From NCBI RefSeq assembly GCF_025960985.1, contig NZ_JAOQMX010000012.1:1-64000 (forward strand): a stretch of 64,000 bases of DNA, given 5' to 3'. The DNA comes from Flavobacterium psychraerolatum (lineage in GTDB: Bacteria > Bacteroidota > Bacteroidia > Flavobacteriales > Flavobacteriaceae). The position numbers and the translations under genes were made by a program. Under the pieces are notes generated by a model. That model was not told the origin of the DNA. It saw nothing but the letters and a program-made list of their open reading frames with translations, and ran no database searches. Positions 51,018 through 60,845 of this stretch are shown one piece after another (within the stretch, counting starts at the first letter, position 1; each line of letters starts with the position of its first letter).

Positions 51018-51132
51018 ATGATCTAATAGTGTGGTTAGTCTAATGGTAACGGTAAATATAATCAAAACCTACAGAACATTCTTCCTTCTATAGAAATACA
51101 TTAATCAAGAAAAAAGTAAATTTTAGTATATA

Positions 51133-51177
51133 AAAAAACAACTCTCCTAAAGTTGACTACTTTTAGAGAGTTGTTTT
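51133..51177 (-). terminator. Terminator after the lipoprotein sulfatase gene
   Basis: The stem aacaactctcctaaa / tttagagagttgtt (one unpaired base) is flanked by an A run on the left, read as a U tract on the minus-strand transcript. It is 22 bases past the stop codon. Confidence 0.8.
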
Positions 51178-51198
51178 GTATTCAATCTTTATTTTTAA

Positions 51199-52773
51199 CT
51201 ATTGTAATTTAAGTTCCTTCACATTTTGATAATCAGTACCTCTTAATTTCTCAAAAGTTTCTTTCATTTCTTTCAATTTATCTGGAAATTGTTTTGCAAC
51301 ATTATTTTGTTGACCAATATCTTTTTTGGTATTGTACAATTGATAATCATCATCCGGACCCATTTCGATATTTACTTCGGTATTCATTTTTGAAGCTCCT
51401 TTGTAAGGAGGAATCATAATCCAATCGCCTTTACGTAAAAGTGTTTTCGCATTAGCTTCTAAAACTAATGATTTGCGACCTACCGTACTTTTACCCAAGA
51501 ATTCATTCATTAAGTTTTGACTATCGCTAAATTTAGTTTCTTTGCTTCCAACCATTGAAGCAAGAGAAGCTAGTAAATCCATTTGACAAACAACAGCATC
51601 AGAAACCCCAGGTTTAATATGATCTTTCCAATAAGTTACAAAAGGAACTCTTGTTCCACCATCCAACAAACTATATTTACCTCCTCTTAGCGGTCCTGCA
51701 GGTTTATGGTTCCCTAATTTCTCAACTGCATCATCATAATAACCATCATTCAAAACGGGACCATTATCGCTAGAGAATATTATTAATGTGTTATCTAATA
51801 TTCCTTCTGACTCTAATTTTTTCATTAATTCTCCAACACACCAATCAGCTTCAATAATTACATCACCTCTTGGTCCTAAGCCCGAAGCACCAACAAATCT
51901 TGGACTTGGTGTACGTGGTACATGTGGCTGTTGAATGGCATAATACATAAAGAAAGGCTTGTTTTTGTGTGTTCCAACATAATTCTTAGCTTCTTCTAGA
52001 AAAGTATCTGCCATATCTTCATCATGCCATTTTGCAGTAGCTCCACCTTTCATGTATCCAATTCTAGGAATACCATTAACAATACTTTGATTGTGTCCAT
52101 GATGCCATTTCATTTTTAGCATTTCAGGATGATCTATTGCAGTTGGTTCACCAGGGAAATTCTTTTTGTAACTTACTTCAATAGGATCTTTTGGATCTAA
52201 TCCTACAACATTTCCATTACGAATAAAAACTGTAGGTACTCTATCTTGAGTAGCTGCCATGATAAAACTGTAGTCAAAACCAACTTCATTTGGACCTGGA
52301 CTGATGTGCTTGTTCCAATCTACATCTCCTGACCCTAAACCTAAATGCCATTTCCCTACAATACCAGTATCATACCCCTCTTCTCTTAACATTTTGGGGA
52401 TAGTCATTTGTTCTGTACCTATTAATAATGGAGCTGTTCCAGGAAGAATTTTAGCATCCGAATTACGCCAAGGATAAGTACCTGTTAATAATCCATATCT
52501 ACTAGGAGTACAAGTTGCAGAAGTGGCATACCCATTGGTAAACATAAGTCCTCCCTTTGTTAATTTATCAATATTTGGGGTTTTAAGATCAATTCCTCCA
52601 TATACTGACAAATCACCATATCCTAAATCATCGGCATAAATAATAATTATATTCGGTTTTGATTTCACAACACTTTCTGTGTGTTTTTTTTGGGCACTTC
52701 CGCATCCAATTAATGCAAGCATTGCTATACAAGCAACCGGAAACTTCATAGTGCTAATTTTATTAATCATCAT
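51199..52773 (-). CDS. S1 sulfatase lipoprotein
   Basis: A 524-residue sulfatase with a lipoprotein signal (LIGC, lipid cysteine 24); starts at M1, M2 or M9 are all possible and leave the lipobox intact. YADDLGYGDLS at 46-56 holds the metal ligands and C88-T-P-S-R92 the formylglycine motif; VGKWHLGLG and FSSDNGPVLN follow. It is the only lipid-anchored sulfatase of the six, pointing to action at the membrane or cell surface. It resembles arylsulfatase A-like enzymes. It is flanked by the HTCS gene and the GH42-like gene, with its own terminator, so it is probably a single-gene unit. Confidence 0.88.
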   Translation of the reverse strand: MMINKISTMKFPVACIAMLALIGCGSAQKKHTESVVKSKPNIIIIYADDLGYGDLSVYGGIDLKTPNIDKLTKGGLMFTNGYATSATCTPSRYGLLTGTYPWRNSDAKILPGTAPLLIGTEQMTIPKMLREEGYDTGIVGKWHLGLGSGDVDWNKHISPGPNEVGFDYSFIMAATQDRVPTVFIRNGNVVGLDPKDPIEVSYKKNFPGEPTAIDHPEMLKMKWHHGHNQSIVNGIPRIGYMKGGATAKWHDEDMADTFLEEAKNYVGTHKNKPFFMYYAIQQPHVPRTPSPRFVGASGLGPRGDVIIEADWCVGELMKKLESEGILDNTLIIFSSDNGPVLNDGYYDDAVEKLGNHKPAGPLRGGKYSLLDGGTRVPFVTYWKDHIKPGVSDAVVCQMDLLASLASMVGSKETKFSDSQNLMNEFLGKSTVGRKSLVLEANAKTLLRKGDWIMIPPYKGASKMNTEVNIEMGPDDDYQLYNTKKDIGQQNNVAKQFPDKLKEMKETFEKLRGTDYQNVKELKLQ

Positions 52774-53005
52774 TTTTCAATATTTAAATTTAGTTATCTA
52801 GTTTATTTAATAGTTTATAATATGATAGCAACATTTCAGATAAAGGTTTTACAAAAATGCTTTATTAGTCACATTTTATAAAATCCTGAATTTATTAAGT
52901 ATCACATATGTTTCTTAATCAAAGTAATTTATAAAATCATCTTACAAAGCCCCTTCTAGGACTATATTTTATGTAGATGGTTTAATATAAAATTCTTATT
53001 TAAAA

Positions 53006-55672
53006 TTATTTATTTTTTATTAGCTTAAAATTTATCTCTTCATCACCTCTTTTGGCTTTCAGAAAGTAAATCCCCGCAGGATATTTCTCTAAAGAAGCAG
53101 CAACATTTGAGGATGATTCAAAAACTTTTTCGAAAATCTTTTTTCCTGAAATCGTAAAGATTTCAAGTTCTAATTTATCAGTTACATCATCTTTAAAAGT
53201 GATGGTAAAGGGACCAGATGTTGGATTGGGATAAATTTCGACATTTGAATTTTCAATAGCAAATGTTTCTGATTCTAAATCACTTTCTTTAACCAATTTT
53301 AACAATCGAGTTTCTTCCGATTGTAATACAAATGTTTTAGAAGTTAACCTTTCTCCTGAAATCATATCAAAAACTGCTATGTCTGAAGTAACTCCACTAA
53401 TCCCTAATGTAACTGTAGCATCTGTCTTACCAATATTTGACAAGGAAGCATATTTTTCCACTCCATCAGTATCTGAATATCCTCTCCAAGCAACCCCTTT
53501 TTTATCAGCTCCTAAACCGTTTACTTCTGAAACAGTTACAGGACAAAGTTTATTTTTAACACTTAAAATATTTAAACCTTTGTTTGTTATGTCTGCTAAA
53601 CTAGAAGCTAAAATCAACGAACCCGAACCAGCGCTCAGAGAATTTTCTAAACTTTGAGAATATTCGTTTTGTTGTAAACTAAGATTGTCGATAATAACAG
53701 TTCCCCCATTATTTAAATAACCTTGCAATGCATTAAATTCAGCTATCGTAACTTGTTTTGTATTATACACCAAAATGACATCCCAGTTGGAACTAGGTTG
53801 AGATTGAATAATCTTTTGAGTAGCAAAACCCAATGGAATACCATTAAAATATAAAGATTCATAAAGACTGAAAACGTTGTCCATATAATTCACGTCATTT
53901 ATTGCAGATGTTTCAGAATAAAAAATACGCAAGGACTTTCTAAGGTGTTGTAAAGCATCTATGATTTCCGAATGAGTATTCAAATCCATTACTGTAGCCG
54001 TTACTTCATTCAATACCTTTGGTAATTGCGTAGTAGACCCCGAATAACCGTTAGCTTTGCTCGCATTCACACTATCAAAAATACCTGTTGTTGGATTTTG
54101 ATTTAATAAACGACTTTGATAAGAACCATCTTCGTTTCTAAACCATACCCAGTTTTGAGCCGCATTCATCCCATGTAATGTTGCTAACCAATGAGTAGTC
54201 CGAGTATAGTTTTGTGACAAATTCATATCTCTAAAATTAGTTCTAGATTGAAAATGAGATTCCGTATCATAAACAAGCTTATCCGGACTTACGGAGGTCA
54301 TAAAATCCAATGGCATAGCAAAATCTCTCCAGTTAAAACCGTAACGATCTACCCAAGTTTGATTAGCTATATTACCAAAAACAATTGAACTCACACTTCC
54401 TGCATCGTTCCCTATAATCCCACTTAGATTTGTTAACGATTCAAAATCTAGGCCATGATCATGATTACCCGTACTCCATTCTGATGGAATTAATTTTAGA
54501 TGATTTTTGGCTGTTGGATCTTGTTTTTTTACCTCAGTATCCAAAAATGTAAACCAATCTGTAACTCTGAATTGATTAAATGTCATCCAGTCATACCATT
54601 TGGCCGAACCTTGTAAATTTAAGGGTACCAGAAATGGAAAATCACTAACCGCTGCATCAATTGAAGTGTATGAAGAACCCCAAACTGAATTTAGAGTCGC
54701 AATGGTTTGGTGTTTATTTTGTAACCAATTGACAAATTTAGCTTTGGTATATTGGCTAATGGGCACCACATCAAAACTTCCTTCGGCGGTGAACCAGTGA
54801 GGTTCATTTGTCAACATTACACCTAACTTACTGTAATTTTTACCTACCATATACGGGATAGTTTTTGACAGTAATAAAGAATTCAAAGGTCTAGCCTGCG
54901 GATGATCAATGTCAAATTTTGTAAATAAGGGTCCAGTAGTTACCATTCCATAATAAGGAGAATTGCTATCTTTTGAAGCAGTTATTAACCAAGAAGGGTT
55001 TGCTGCTTGTGACAAGAATACGTGTCCAATATTACCCGTAGGCTGTGAACTTAATGAACTTATTAAACTAGGTTGAATATCTAAAACACCTGAAGAATTC
55101 GTAATACTAGATAAACTAATAAAAGCCCCACCTAGGTCACCATAAAATTCCGTGAGCTCATCAGCATCTGGTTTAAAACTATGATCTAATAGGAAAACAG
55201 GCTTGCCATTATTCATTAATTTATTACCAGAAATACTCACGTTGGCCCAATCCACAACTGGCGTTGCTGATGGGATAATAGCATCGGGCAGTAGCAATTT
55301 ATTCATTTTATCAATGGATTCATCTAGAATAGTTATTACATCATTACGTATGATAGTCGGTAAATCATTGGCTAATTGAGTCGTAGTAGGTCGAATAGCG
55401 GGTGCATTTGGTGTTCCTGCTTCTGGAAAAGGGTACCGAGCATCAAAAAAGTCTTTGTTCATACTCACATGATTTTCATCGTAAGTGGCATATTTCGAAA
55501 AAATTTCAGCCGTTCGAACTGTCATTTTTTCCTTATAAGTATCAATTCCTTTTGACTCAGCTTGAGACATTAAATTTTGTAATTCGACTATTTTATCTTG
55601 TGCTGTTTGTGCCAAAACTGTAGTTGAAAAACCAATTAACAATAGTAAACGAGGTAAAATTTTATATTTCAT
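53006..55672 (-). CDS. GH42/GH167-like clan GH-A hydrolase with type IX secretion tail
   Basis: An 888-residue exported enzyme (signal peptide about 1-21, ending VLAQ). After about 130 residues of helical N-terminus a TIM barrel begins (VDWANVSISGNKLMNNGKPVF). Candidate acid/base is E290 in MLTNEPHWF, followed by a GH42-like block KFVNWLQNKHQTIATLNSVWG at 312-332; the candidate nucleophile is E471 in LVYDTESHF. A beta-galactosidase trimerisation-like domain follows (about 590-720, NALQGYLNNGGTVIIDNL). The end (about 805-888; VEIYPNPTSGPFTI ... YPAGIYFLKAKRG) is a type IX secretion sorting domain. GH42-related enzymes and GH167 beta-carrageenases occur in carrageenan systems, so an extracellular galactan hydrolase is likely. 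I cannot separate GH42, GH167 or a new branch by eye. Confidence 0.7.
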   Translation of the reverse strand: MKYKILPRLLLLIGFSTTVLAQTAQDKIVELQNLMSQAESKGIDTYKEKMTVRTAEIFSKYATYDENHVSMNKDFFDARYPFPEAGTPNAPAIRPTTTQLANDLPTIIRNDVITILDESIDKMNKLLLPDAIIPSATPVVDWANVSISGNKLMNNGKPVFLLDHSFKPDADELTEFYGDLGGAFISLSSITNSSGVLDIQPSLISSLSSQPTGNIGHVFLSQAANPSWLITASKDSNSPYYGMVTTGPLFTKFDIDHPQARPLNSLLLSKTIPYMVGKNYSKLGVMLTNEPHWFTAEGSFDVVPISQYTKAKFVNWLQNKHQTIATLNSVWGSSYTSIDAAVSDFPFLVPLNLQGSAKWYDWMTFNQFRVTDWFTFLDTEVKKQDPTAKNHLKLIPSEWSTGNHDHGLDFESLTNLSGIIGNDAGSVSSIVFGNIANQTWVDRYGFNWRDFAMPLDFMTSVSPDKLVYDTESHFQSRTNFRDMNLSQNYTRTTHWLATLHGMNAAQNWVWFRNEDGSYQSRLLNQNPTTGIFDSVNASKANGYSGSTTQLPKVLNEVTATVMDLNTHSEIIDALQHLRKSLRIFYSETSAINDVNYMDNVFSLYESLYFNGIPLGFATQKIIQSQPSSNWDVILVYNTKQVTIAEFNALQGYLNNGGTVIIDNLSLQQNEYSQSLENSLSAGSGSLILASSLADITNKGLNILSVKNKLCPVTVSEVNGLGADKKGVAWRGYSDTDGVEKYASLSNIGKTDATVTLGISGVTSDIAVFDMISGERLTSKTFVLQSEETRLLKLVKESDLESETFAIENSNVEIYPNPTSGPFTITFKDDVTDKLELEIFTISGKKIFEKVFESSSNVAASLEKYPAGIYFLKAKRGDEEINFKLIKNK

Positions 55673-56963
55673 ATCCCTTATTTTAAATTGGTTAAAGTTA
55701 ATTCAAATTCAGTTCTAAAATTCAACACAATCATTTTATTTTTTATCCCTCGTAATATTTTTCTATTTTATTAAACACCTCAAAAGCATGACTATTCCTG
55801 ATATAAAGTGGTTTCCTTTTGCAAGAAATGAATATTTCATTTATTCAAAGATAAAATCATATTCTCCAATCACTTATAGAATAATCAATAGTATTTTTTC
55901 TTTTTATTTTTATTTATTGGATCATAAATCATTAATTCTGATTTGGTTGATTCTTCCAAACAGTCCTTTTGTACAATGGATATTCTTATCCAAATATCAA
56001 CCTTAATTCAACTGATTAATGTGATAGTATTTAATTAAATGCTTTTTTTAAAATCACCTCATATATACCTAAATTACCATCAAGATACTTTTACCAAATA
56101 GACTTTTAAATATGGCTTCTTTCCATAATTCTTTTTACAAACATATCATTTTGACTGGTAGATACTATTTTGCCCATAAATATCATCAATAATCATTAAA
56201 GGATTTTATTTTCTTAAGGAAAACCAATATTATTATATATCAATAAGATAAAAGCTATAACTATCATCATCCTTTTGGTTAAATTTTTATGTTAGTTTCA
56301 AACTTCCAAAGTACTGAATAACTAAAAGAATGTTTGTCTTTATCCATTCAGCAATTGTCTTTATAGATAAATAAAATTCAACTTCTATCATACTTTTGAG
56401 AAATAGAACATGAACTACAACCCCATTTAAAAGTTTGTACACAAAATGGTTGATACAAAATAGTACTGCATCATTGAAGAATAAAAAAATACTAAGAAGA
56501 CAAACCTATTTGGTGCCCTACTATTAAAATAGCCAAATTACATTACCAATAAAATACCGCTTATAAAATTTACTACTATCGCGAATTAATTAAAAGTATT
56601 AATTCTGCAGCAATGATTAACTTCACTATTTTAGCGCTACTTATTAGTTTTTATTATGCGAATGCCATTTCCTTCGATAGAAATTTTTTCACTATTTCAA
56701 AAACGATTTCTAGGCCATTTTTTTTAAAACATTTCACTAGTGATAATTCGTTAATTATAAGTGTTAAGTCATTATAAATGATTTTAAAATAGTAGACCAA
56801 AGTAATAGTAAAAGTAATTTCAATGGTCTATTTATAATAAGGAACCTTCAAATACAAAGTCTAAGTTCAATTTAAATAAATCCAAATTTACCCCATTGCA
56901 TGCACCCTTTTAAAATATGAATTCGAGTCATTTATAAAATTAATAAGGCATTCAGAATCATTT
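55673..56963. other. Long gene-free region, 1.3 kb
   Basis: The longest gap in the window. Reading both strands shows only short AT-rich frames without protein-like composition, no RNA gene and no stem strong enough to be a terminator for the CstA gene above it. It holds ccaaacagtccttttgtac at 55956-55974, nearly identical to a segment in the SusC leader (34140-34157), and the ttaaccaa block before the GH42-like gene. It may be a degenerate former gene, a long regulatory leader or an insertion scar. Confidence 0.5.
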
Positions 56964-58388
56964 TTAAAATTTTGAAATACTATTTTTATTAGAGACAATA
57001 AACCAAACTGATAATAGCACCGCAACTACAATTCCAGTGCAATATGACAAAGTGTAACCCAATTTGAATCCTTCGGGAGCTACCAAAATATAGGTTACCA
57101 CAACTGCAGTCATAAAAGCTGCTGGAGCTAACACAAACCAAGCGGTCTTTCCTTCTTTTTTAATATAAACTGCGGCTGCCCAAAGTACGACCGTTGCCAG
57201 CACCTGATTGGACCAACCAAAATACCTCCAAATAATCGCAAAATCTATTTCGGTCAATGCAATAGCAATGGCAAAAATCGGAATCGAAACCATCAATCGT
57301 TGGCTTAATTTTTTTTGATCTAATTTTAATGAATCAGCAATGGTTAACCGAGCGCTTCTAAAAGCAGTATCACCCGATGTTATAGGTGCTGCCACTACAC
57401 CAAAAATGGCTAGAATACCACCCACTTTTCCTAGCATGGTATTGCAAATAATATTCACTACCCAAGCAGCATTATGACCTTCCTCAGCCATAGTAGTTCC
57501 CAATTCTTTTACACCTCCAAAAAAAGCCATCGCCACAGCAGCCCAAATTAAGGCTACAATTCCCTCGGTAATCATGGCGCCGAAAAATACTTTTTTCCCG
57601 TGTGCCTCATTGGTGATGCAACGTGCCATCATAGGCGACTGCGTTGCATGAAAACCAGAAATCGCACCACATGCTATCGTAATAAACAATAATGGAAACA
57701 AGGGATAATCAACAGGGTTGTTATGCATGTTTCTGAAAGTATCAACTGTTATTTCGGGAATTGTGTAACCTTCGAATAATAAAGCACCAAACAAACCCAC
57801 CGCCATGATTAATAATGATAAGCCAAACAAGGGATAAATTTTCCCGATTAATTTGTCGATTGGTAAGATGGTCGCAAGCAAATAATAAATAAAGATAATG
57901 ACAATAAGAATTGAAGTATCTGTACCTGTTAACTCTTGTAAAATTGTGGCGGGTCCAACAACAAAAACAACTCCTACTAAAATCAATAAAAGTACTGCAA
58001 ACACACGCATAAATTGCTTAACCGTCTTCCCTAAATACACGCCTACTATCTCGGGAATCGAATCGCCACCATGACGTACCGATAACATTCCAGACAAATA
58101 ATCATGAACAGATCCCGCAAAAATGCAACCAAAAACGATCCATAAAAATGCAACAGGTCCCCATAATGCTCCTGCTATGGCTCCAAAAATAGGCCCCAAT
58201 CCCGCAATATTCAAAAACTGAATCAAAAAGATTTTTCCCAACTGTAACGGAACAAAATCTACGCCGTCTTCCTTACTAATCGCTGGAGTTTCTCGACTAG
58301 AGTCAGCACCAAACTTTCTTTCGACATAATTGCCGTAGATAAAGTAGCCCGCCACCAAAATCAGAATACTAATTAGAAAACTTATCAT
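56964..58388 (-). CDS. cstA: CstA-family carbon starvation/pyruvate transporter
   Basis: A 474-residue protein with about 12-13 membrane helices. Family motifs are GPIFGAIAGALWGPVAF, AGSVHDYLSGMLSVRHGGDS near the N-terminus and SGFHATQSPMMARCITNE near residue 240. It is shorter than the about 700-residue enterobacterial CstA, as is usual for the short form in Bacteroidota. CstA-type proteins carry pyruvate and/or peptides. Pyruvate is a product of the anhydrogalactose route encoded 40 kb away, so overflow or re-uptake is conceivable, but a chance neighbour is equally possible. It lies 65 bases after the FAD protein gene on the same strand, perhaps in one transcript. Confidence 0.9.
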   Translation of the reverse strand: MISFLISILILVAGYFIYGNYVERKFGADSSRETPAISKEDGVDFVPLQLGKIFLIQFLNIAGLGPIFGAIAGALWGPVAFLWIVFGCIFAGSVHDYLSGMLSVRHGGDSIPEIVGVYLGKTVKQFMRVFAVLLLILVGVVFVVGPATILQELTGTDTSILIVIIFIYYLLATILPIDKLIGKIYPLFGLSLLIMAVGLFGALLFEGYTIPEITVDTFRNMHNNPVDYPLFPLLFITIACGAISGFHATQSPMMARCITNEAHGKKVFFGAMITEGIVALIWAAVAMAFFGGVKELGTTMAEEGHNAAWVVNIICNTMLGKVGGILAIFGVVAAPITSGDTAFRSARLTIADSLKLDQKKLSQRLMVSIPIFAIAIALTEIDFAIIWRYFGWSNQVLATVVLWAAAVYIKKEGKTAWFVLAPAAFMTAVVVTYILVAPEGFKLGYTLSYCTGIVVAVLLSVWFIVSNKNSISKF

Positions 58389-58453
58389 ATTATTATGTTA
58401 TTAGAACTATTTTGATTTGCGACTACAAGTACGTATTTTTTTCTTTATTAGCA

Positions 58454-60391
58454 TTAAGAATAACAACGAATCTCAAACATCTTCACGTTTTCAGCTCCAT
58501 GGGTATCTGCTAATTTCAAACGAACTGCAGTCGTAGCAACCTCTGGGAAACTAGTTTTCACCAAACGGGTTTTGTTATTAGTTACTTTCGCTACTTCTAC
58601 CCATTTTCCGCTCACACGAGCTTCAACGGAAAAGTTTTTAATTAACTCTGGCGGAACACCTGAAACCTGACCTAATTCTGTCGCTTTATCTGGATTTTTA
58701 TGCATCATAATACGACGCTGCAAATTGGTATCAAACTTCATTTCGACTTTTGTTAATTTAATCGGATTATCCCATTCTAATTGCAATTCGGCATTCAATC
58801 CGTCAGACTGCCAATGGTGAATTTTTTCCACTTCGTCTCTACCCACACCGTCTAACAACAATTTGGCATCACCAGAAGTCGTCGAAGAGGCAAAAATCAA
58901 ACTTGCTTTCTTTGCCCAATCGTTCAAATCATTCGCAGGACGATTTGGGAAATAAGAATCATCACGTAACAATTGTTCTTGTAATTCGTTAATATGATTG
59001 GTTGCTAATTTCCGAGGGGTTATTTCTTTATTGATACAAAGTACAGAAGCCGTTCCTACCGCCTGCCCCATCATAGCACAGGTACTAATGATACGAGTGG
59101 ATGACAACGCCATATGACTGACACTTACATTACGACCTGCAAACAACAAATTGGAAATGTTTTTCGAATACAAACTTCTAAAAGGTACTTCATATATTTG
59201 TTTAAAATTCGAATGAAAGAAACTCGCTGGTTCATCCAAATTCTCAATTCCACCCGGACAATGTTCGTCCAAAGACCAACCTCCAAAAGCGACTGCGTCC
59301 AGAAAATGTTTGTACTCCTCCAAATCTTTTTGATTTAAGATATAGTCACCCATAAAACGACGTGATTCTCTACGCCCCGGTAAAGAACCTACCCAATCCA
59401 AAGCAATATTTTTGGATTCTGGAAAATCTCCCGAATTCTTGATATGATCCCAAACTCCATAAAAATACCCCATCAATTTATGACGATTATCTTCGCGAGT
59501 ATCTATAATATCAATATTGCTACCAACCTCAATCCACCAATAGCCTTCTTTGACATTCTTTATTTTTCGATGTTTATCTTTGAAAGCCTTTTTGGAATCA
59601 AATGGCAACACATAAGATGGCGGATAAAAAGGCACTGGTTTTCCCATATCTTTTGTACTCATCATAATACAATCTCCCATCACCCAATTGTCTGGTTGGT
59701 CTGGTGCGAAAGATTCACCAAACTCCGCTTTTCCTTCGCGTCCCGTACGGAATTCTGCTCCAGCCATTGCCGCCATCAATCCGTCACCAGAGCAATCGCA
59801 AAACATTTTGCCTTCCAAGGTATATTCGGTTTCACTGGTTAATTGCCAACAAATTACTTTTTTTATTTCGTCACCACCCATTTCCACGTCTACCGCTTGG
59901 GTATTCAACATCAAAGTCAAATTGGGCTGACGCACTACAAAATCATACAAAACATGATCCCATACATGATAGGATTCTTGTGAGTTGTAATATAAATTTT
60001 CGATCATGATCTCCTCAATGATTCCCGTTTCTCGGTCTACTTTAAACTTATCTTGTAAGCCTTGAACCCCATTTACAGTCACACGAACTTCACTCGACGC
60101 ATTTCCGCCCAAAACAGGTCTATCTTGTACCAATACTGTTTTCGCACCCGTTCTTGCAGCTGCCACCGCTGCCGATATTCCTGCCATTCCTGCACCAACC
60201 ACCACGACATCGTAGCTCATGGCTTTTTTCTTTTTGTTAGGGCGTTTTATTTTTTTATTAGATTCATCCAAATCAAATAAATGTATGTCTTCTTCTTTAA
60301 TAGGAGTCGCACTGACATCGCCAAATAATGGCAAAAAACTTGCTGCTATGGCTCCCTTAACTCCGGTTTGAAAAAACTTTCTGCGTTCCAT
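58454..60391 (-). CDS. Exported FAD-dependent oxidoreductase (FAD_oxidored family) with discoidin-like domain
   Basis: A 645-residue protein. The N-terminus MERRKFFQTGVKGAIAASFLP has the paired-arginine-like RRKFF and hydrophobic stretch of a Tat signal. A Rossmann FAD-binding site GAGMAGISAAVAAA begins at 66 and is followed by VLGGNASSEVRVTVNGVQG, typical of FAD_oxidored (PF12831) proteins; CDCSGDGLMAAMAGAEFRTGREG near 200-220 and FAGRNVSVSHMALSSTRI near 420-440 are further family blocks. Residues about 520-645 form a beta-sandwich resembling F5/8 type C (discoidin) domains that bind carbohydrate. Such proteins are frequent in polysaccharide loci of marine Bacteroidota and Planctomycetota, with unknown substrate. 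It could oxidise or dehydrate a sugar outside the cytoplasm. Confidence 0.82.
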   Translation of the reverse strand: MERRKFFQTGVKGAIAASFLPLFGDVSATPIKEEDIHLFDLDESNKKIKRPNKKKKAMSYDVVVVGAGMAGISAAVAAARTGAKTVLVQDRPVLGGNASSEVRVTVNGVQGLQDKFKVDRETGIIEEIMIENLYYNSQESYHVWDHVLYDFVVRQPNLTLMLNTQAVDVEMGGDEIKKVICWQLTSETEYTLEGKMFCDCSGDGLMAAMAGAEFRTGREGKAEFGESFAPDQPDNWVMGDCIMMSTKDMGKPVPFYPPSYVLPFDSKKAFKDKHRKIKNVKEGYWWIEVGSNIDIIDTREDNRHKLMGYFYGVWDHIKNSGDFPESKNIALDWVGSLPGRRESRRFMGDYILNQKDLEEYKHFLDAVAFGGWSLDEHCPGGIENLDEPASFFHSNFKQIYEVPFRSLYSKNISNLLFAGRNVSVSHMALSSTRIISTCAMMGQAVGTASVLCINKEITPRKLATNHINELQEQLLRDDSYFPNRPANDLNDWAKKASLIFASSTTSGDAKLLLDGVGRDEVEKIHHWQSDGLNAELQLEWDNPIKLTKVEMKFDTNLQRRIMMHKNPDKATELGQVSGVPPELIKNFSVEARVSGKWVEVAKVTNNKTRLVKTSFPEVATTAVRLKLADTHGAENVKMFEIRCYS

Positions 60392-60622
60392 AATTTCGTA
60401 ATAGTTTTGGTTTTCGTACTCGTAAAGTTAATCGCTCACTCACCCATTTTTATAGTGAGGAGTAAATCAATTGTATTTAGAGGTTCGTATTTACTGCAAT
60501 TTTCTTAAAAAATCACCGAAATACCAATAATACGACCTTACAAAAACATTACATTCAAAATAATTACGTTTTTCAGGGGTTTTTGGAGCTATTATTACAA
60601 ATTGTTGGCAGGAGAATAATAC

Positions 60623-60746
60623 TTTGGGCGTGTCCCTTCGTTATCCCGAAGTTTCGGGACTACGAGCCGGGCTTTTCGCTATATCTTTTTGGCCCCGAAA
60701 AAAATCGGGCCCAAAAAGGATTCCGCTACAATCCCTCACGCGAACT
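60623..60746 (+). repeat. REP-like intergenic repeat, copy 3
   Basis: Begins tttgggcgtgtcccttcg, contains two hairpins (cccgaagtttcggga and ttttggcccc/gggcccaaaa type), a gagccgggcttttcgct block and ends tccctcacgcgaa. The landmarks match the inverted copy at 2403-2515 and the copy at 15899-16006. It is the most complete of the three. Confidence 0.7.
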
Positions 60747-60814
60747 GTGGTGGGATTTATGATTTGATTTTTGAGATAAAAAGTATAATCACTATAATAT
60801 TTAAAAAGAAATTG

Positions 60815-60822
60815 TATCTTTG
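60815..60822 (+). promoter_or_regulatory. -7 element of the toxin-antitoxin operon
   Basis: TATCTTTG is a perfect match to the Bacteroidota TAnnTTTG element and lies 24 bases before the toxin ATG. No clean -33 partner was found at the usual distance. Confidence 0.5.
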
Positions 60823-60845
60823 TATGGAAACAAAAGGCATTATGA

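Larger units (their letters stand above)
60392..60845. other. Spacer between FAD protein gene and toxin gene
   Basis: A 454-base gene-free stretch. It contains the FAD gene leader, the third REP-like repeat (60623-60746) and the promoter of the toxin-antitoxin pair (60815-60822). A minus-strand frame across the repeat and toxin gene is not credible. Confidence 0.6.

Noticed and set aside
55788..56006. Plus-strand frame of 72 codons in the long gap
   Set aside because: Hydrophobic, AT-driven composition, no signal or family motif, no promoter or convincing start context.
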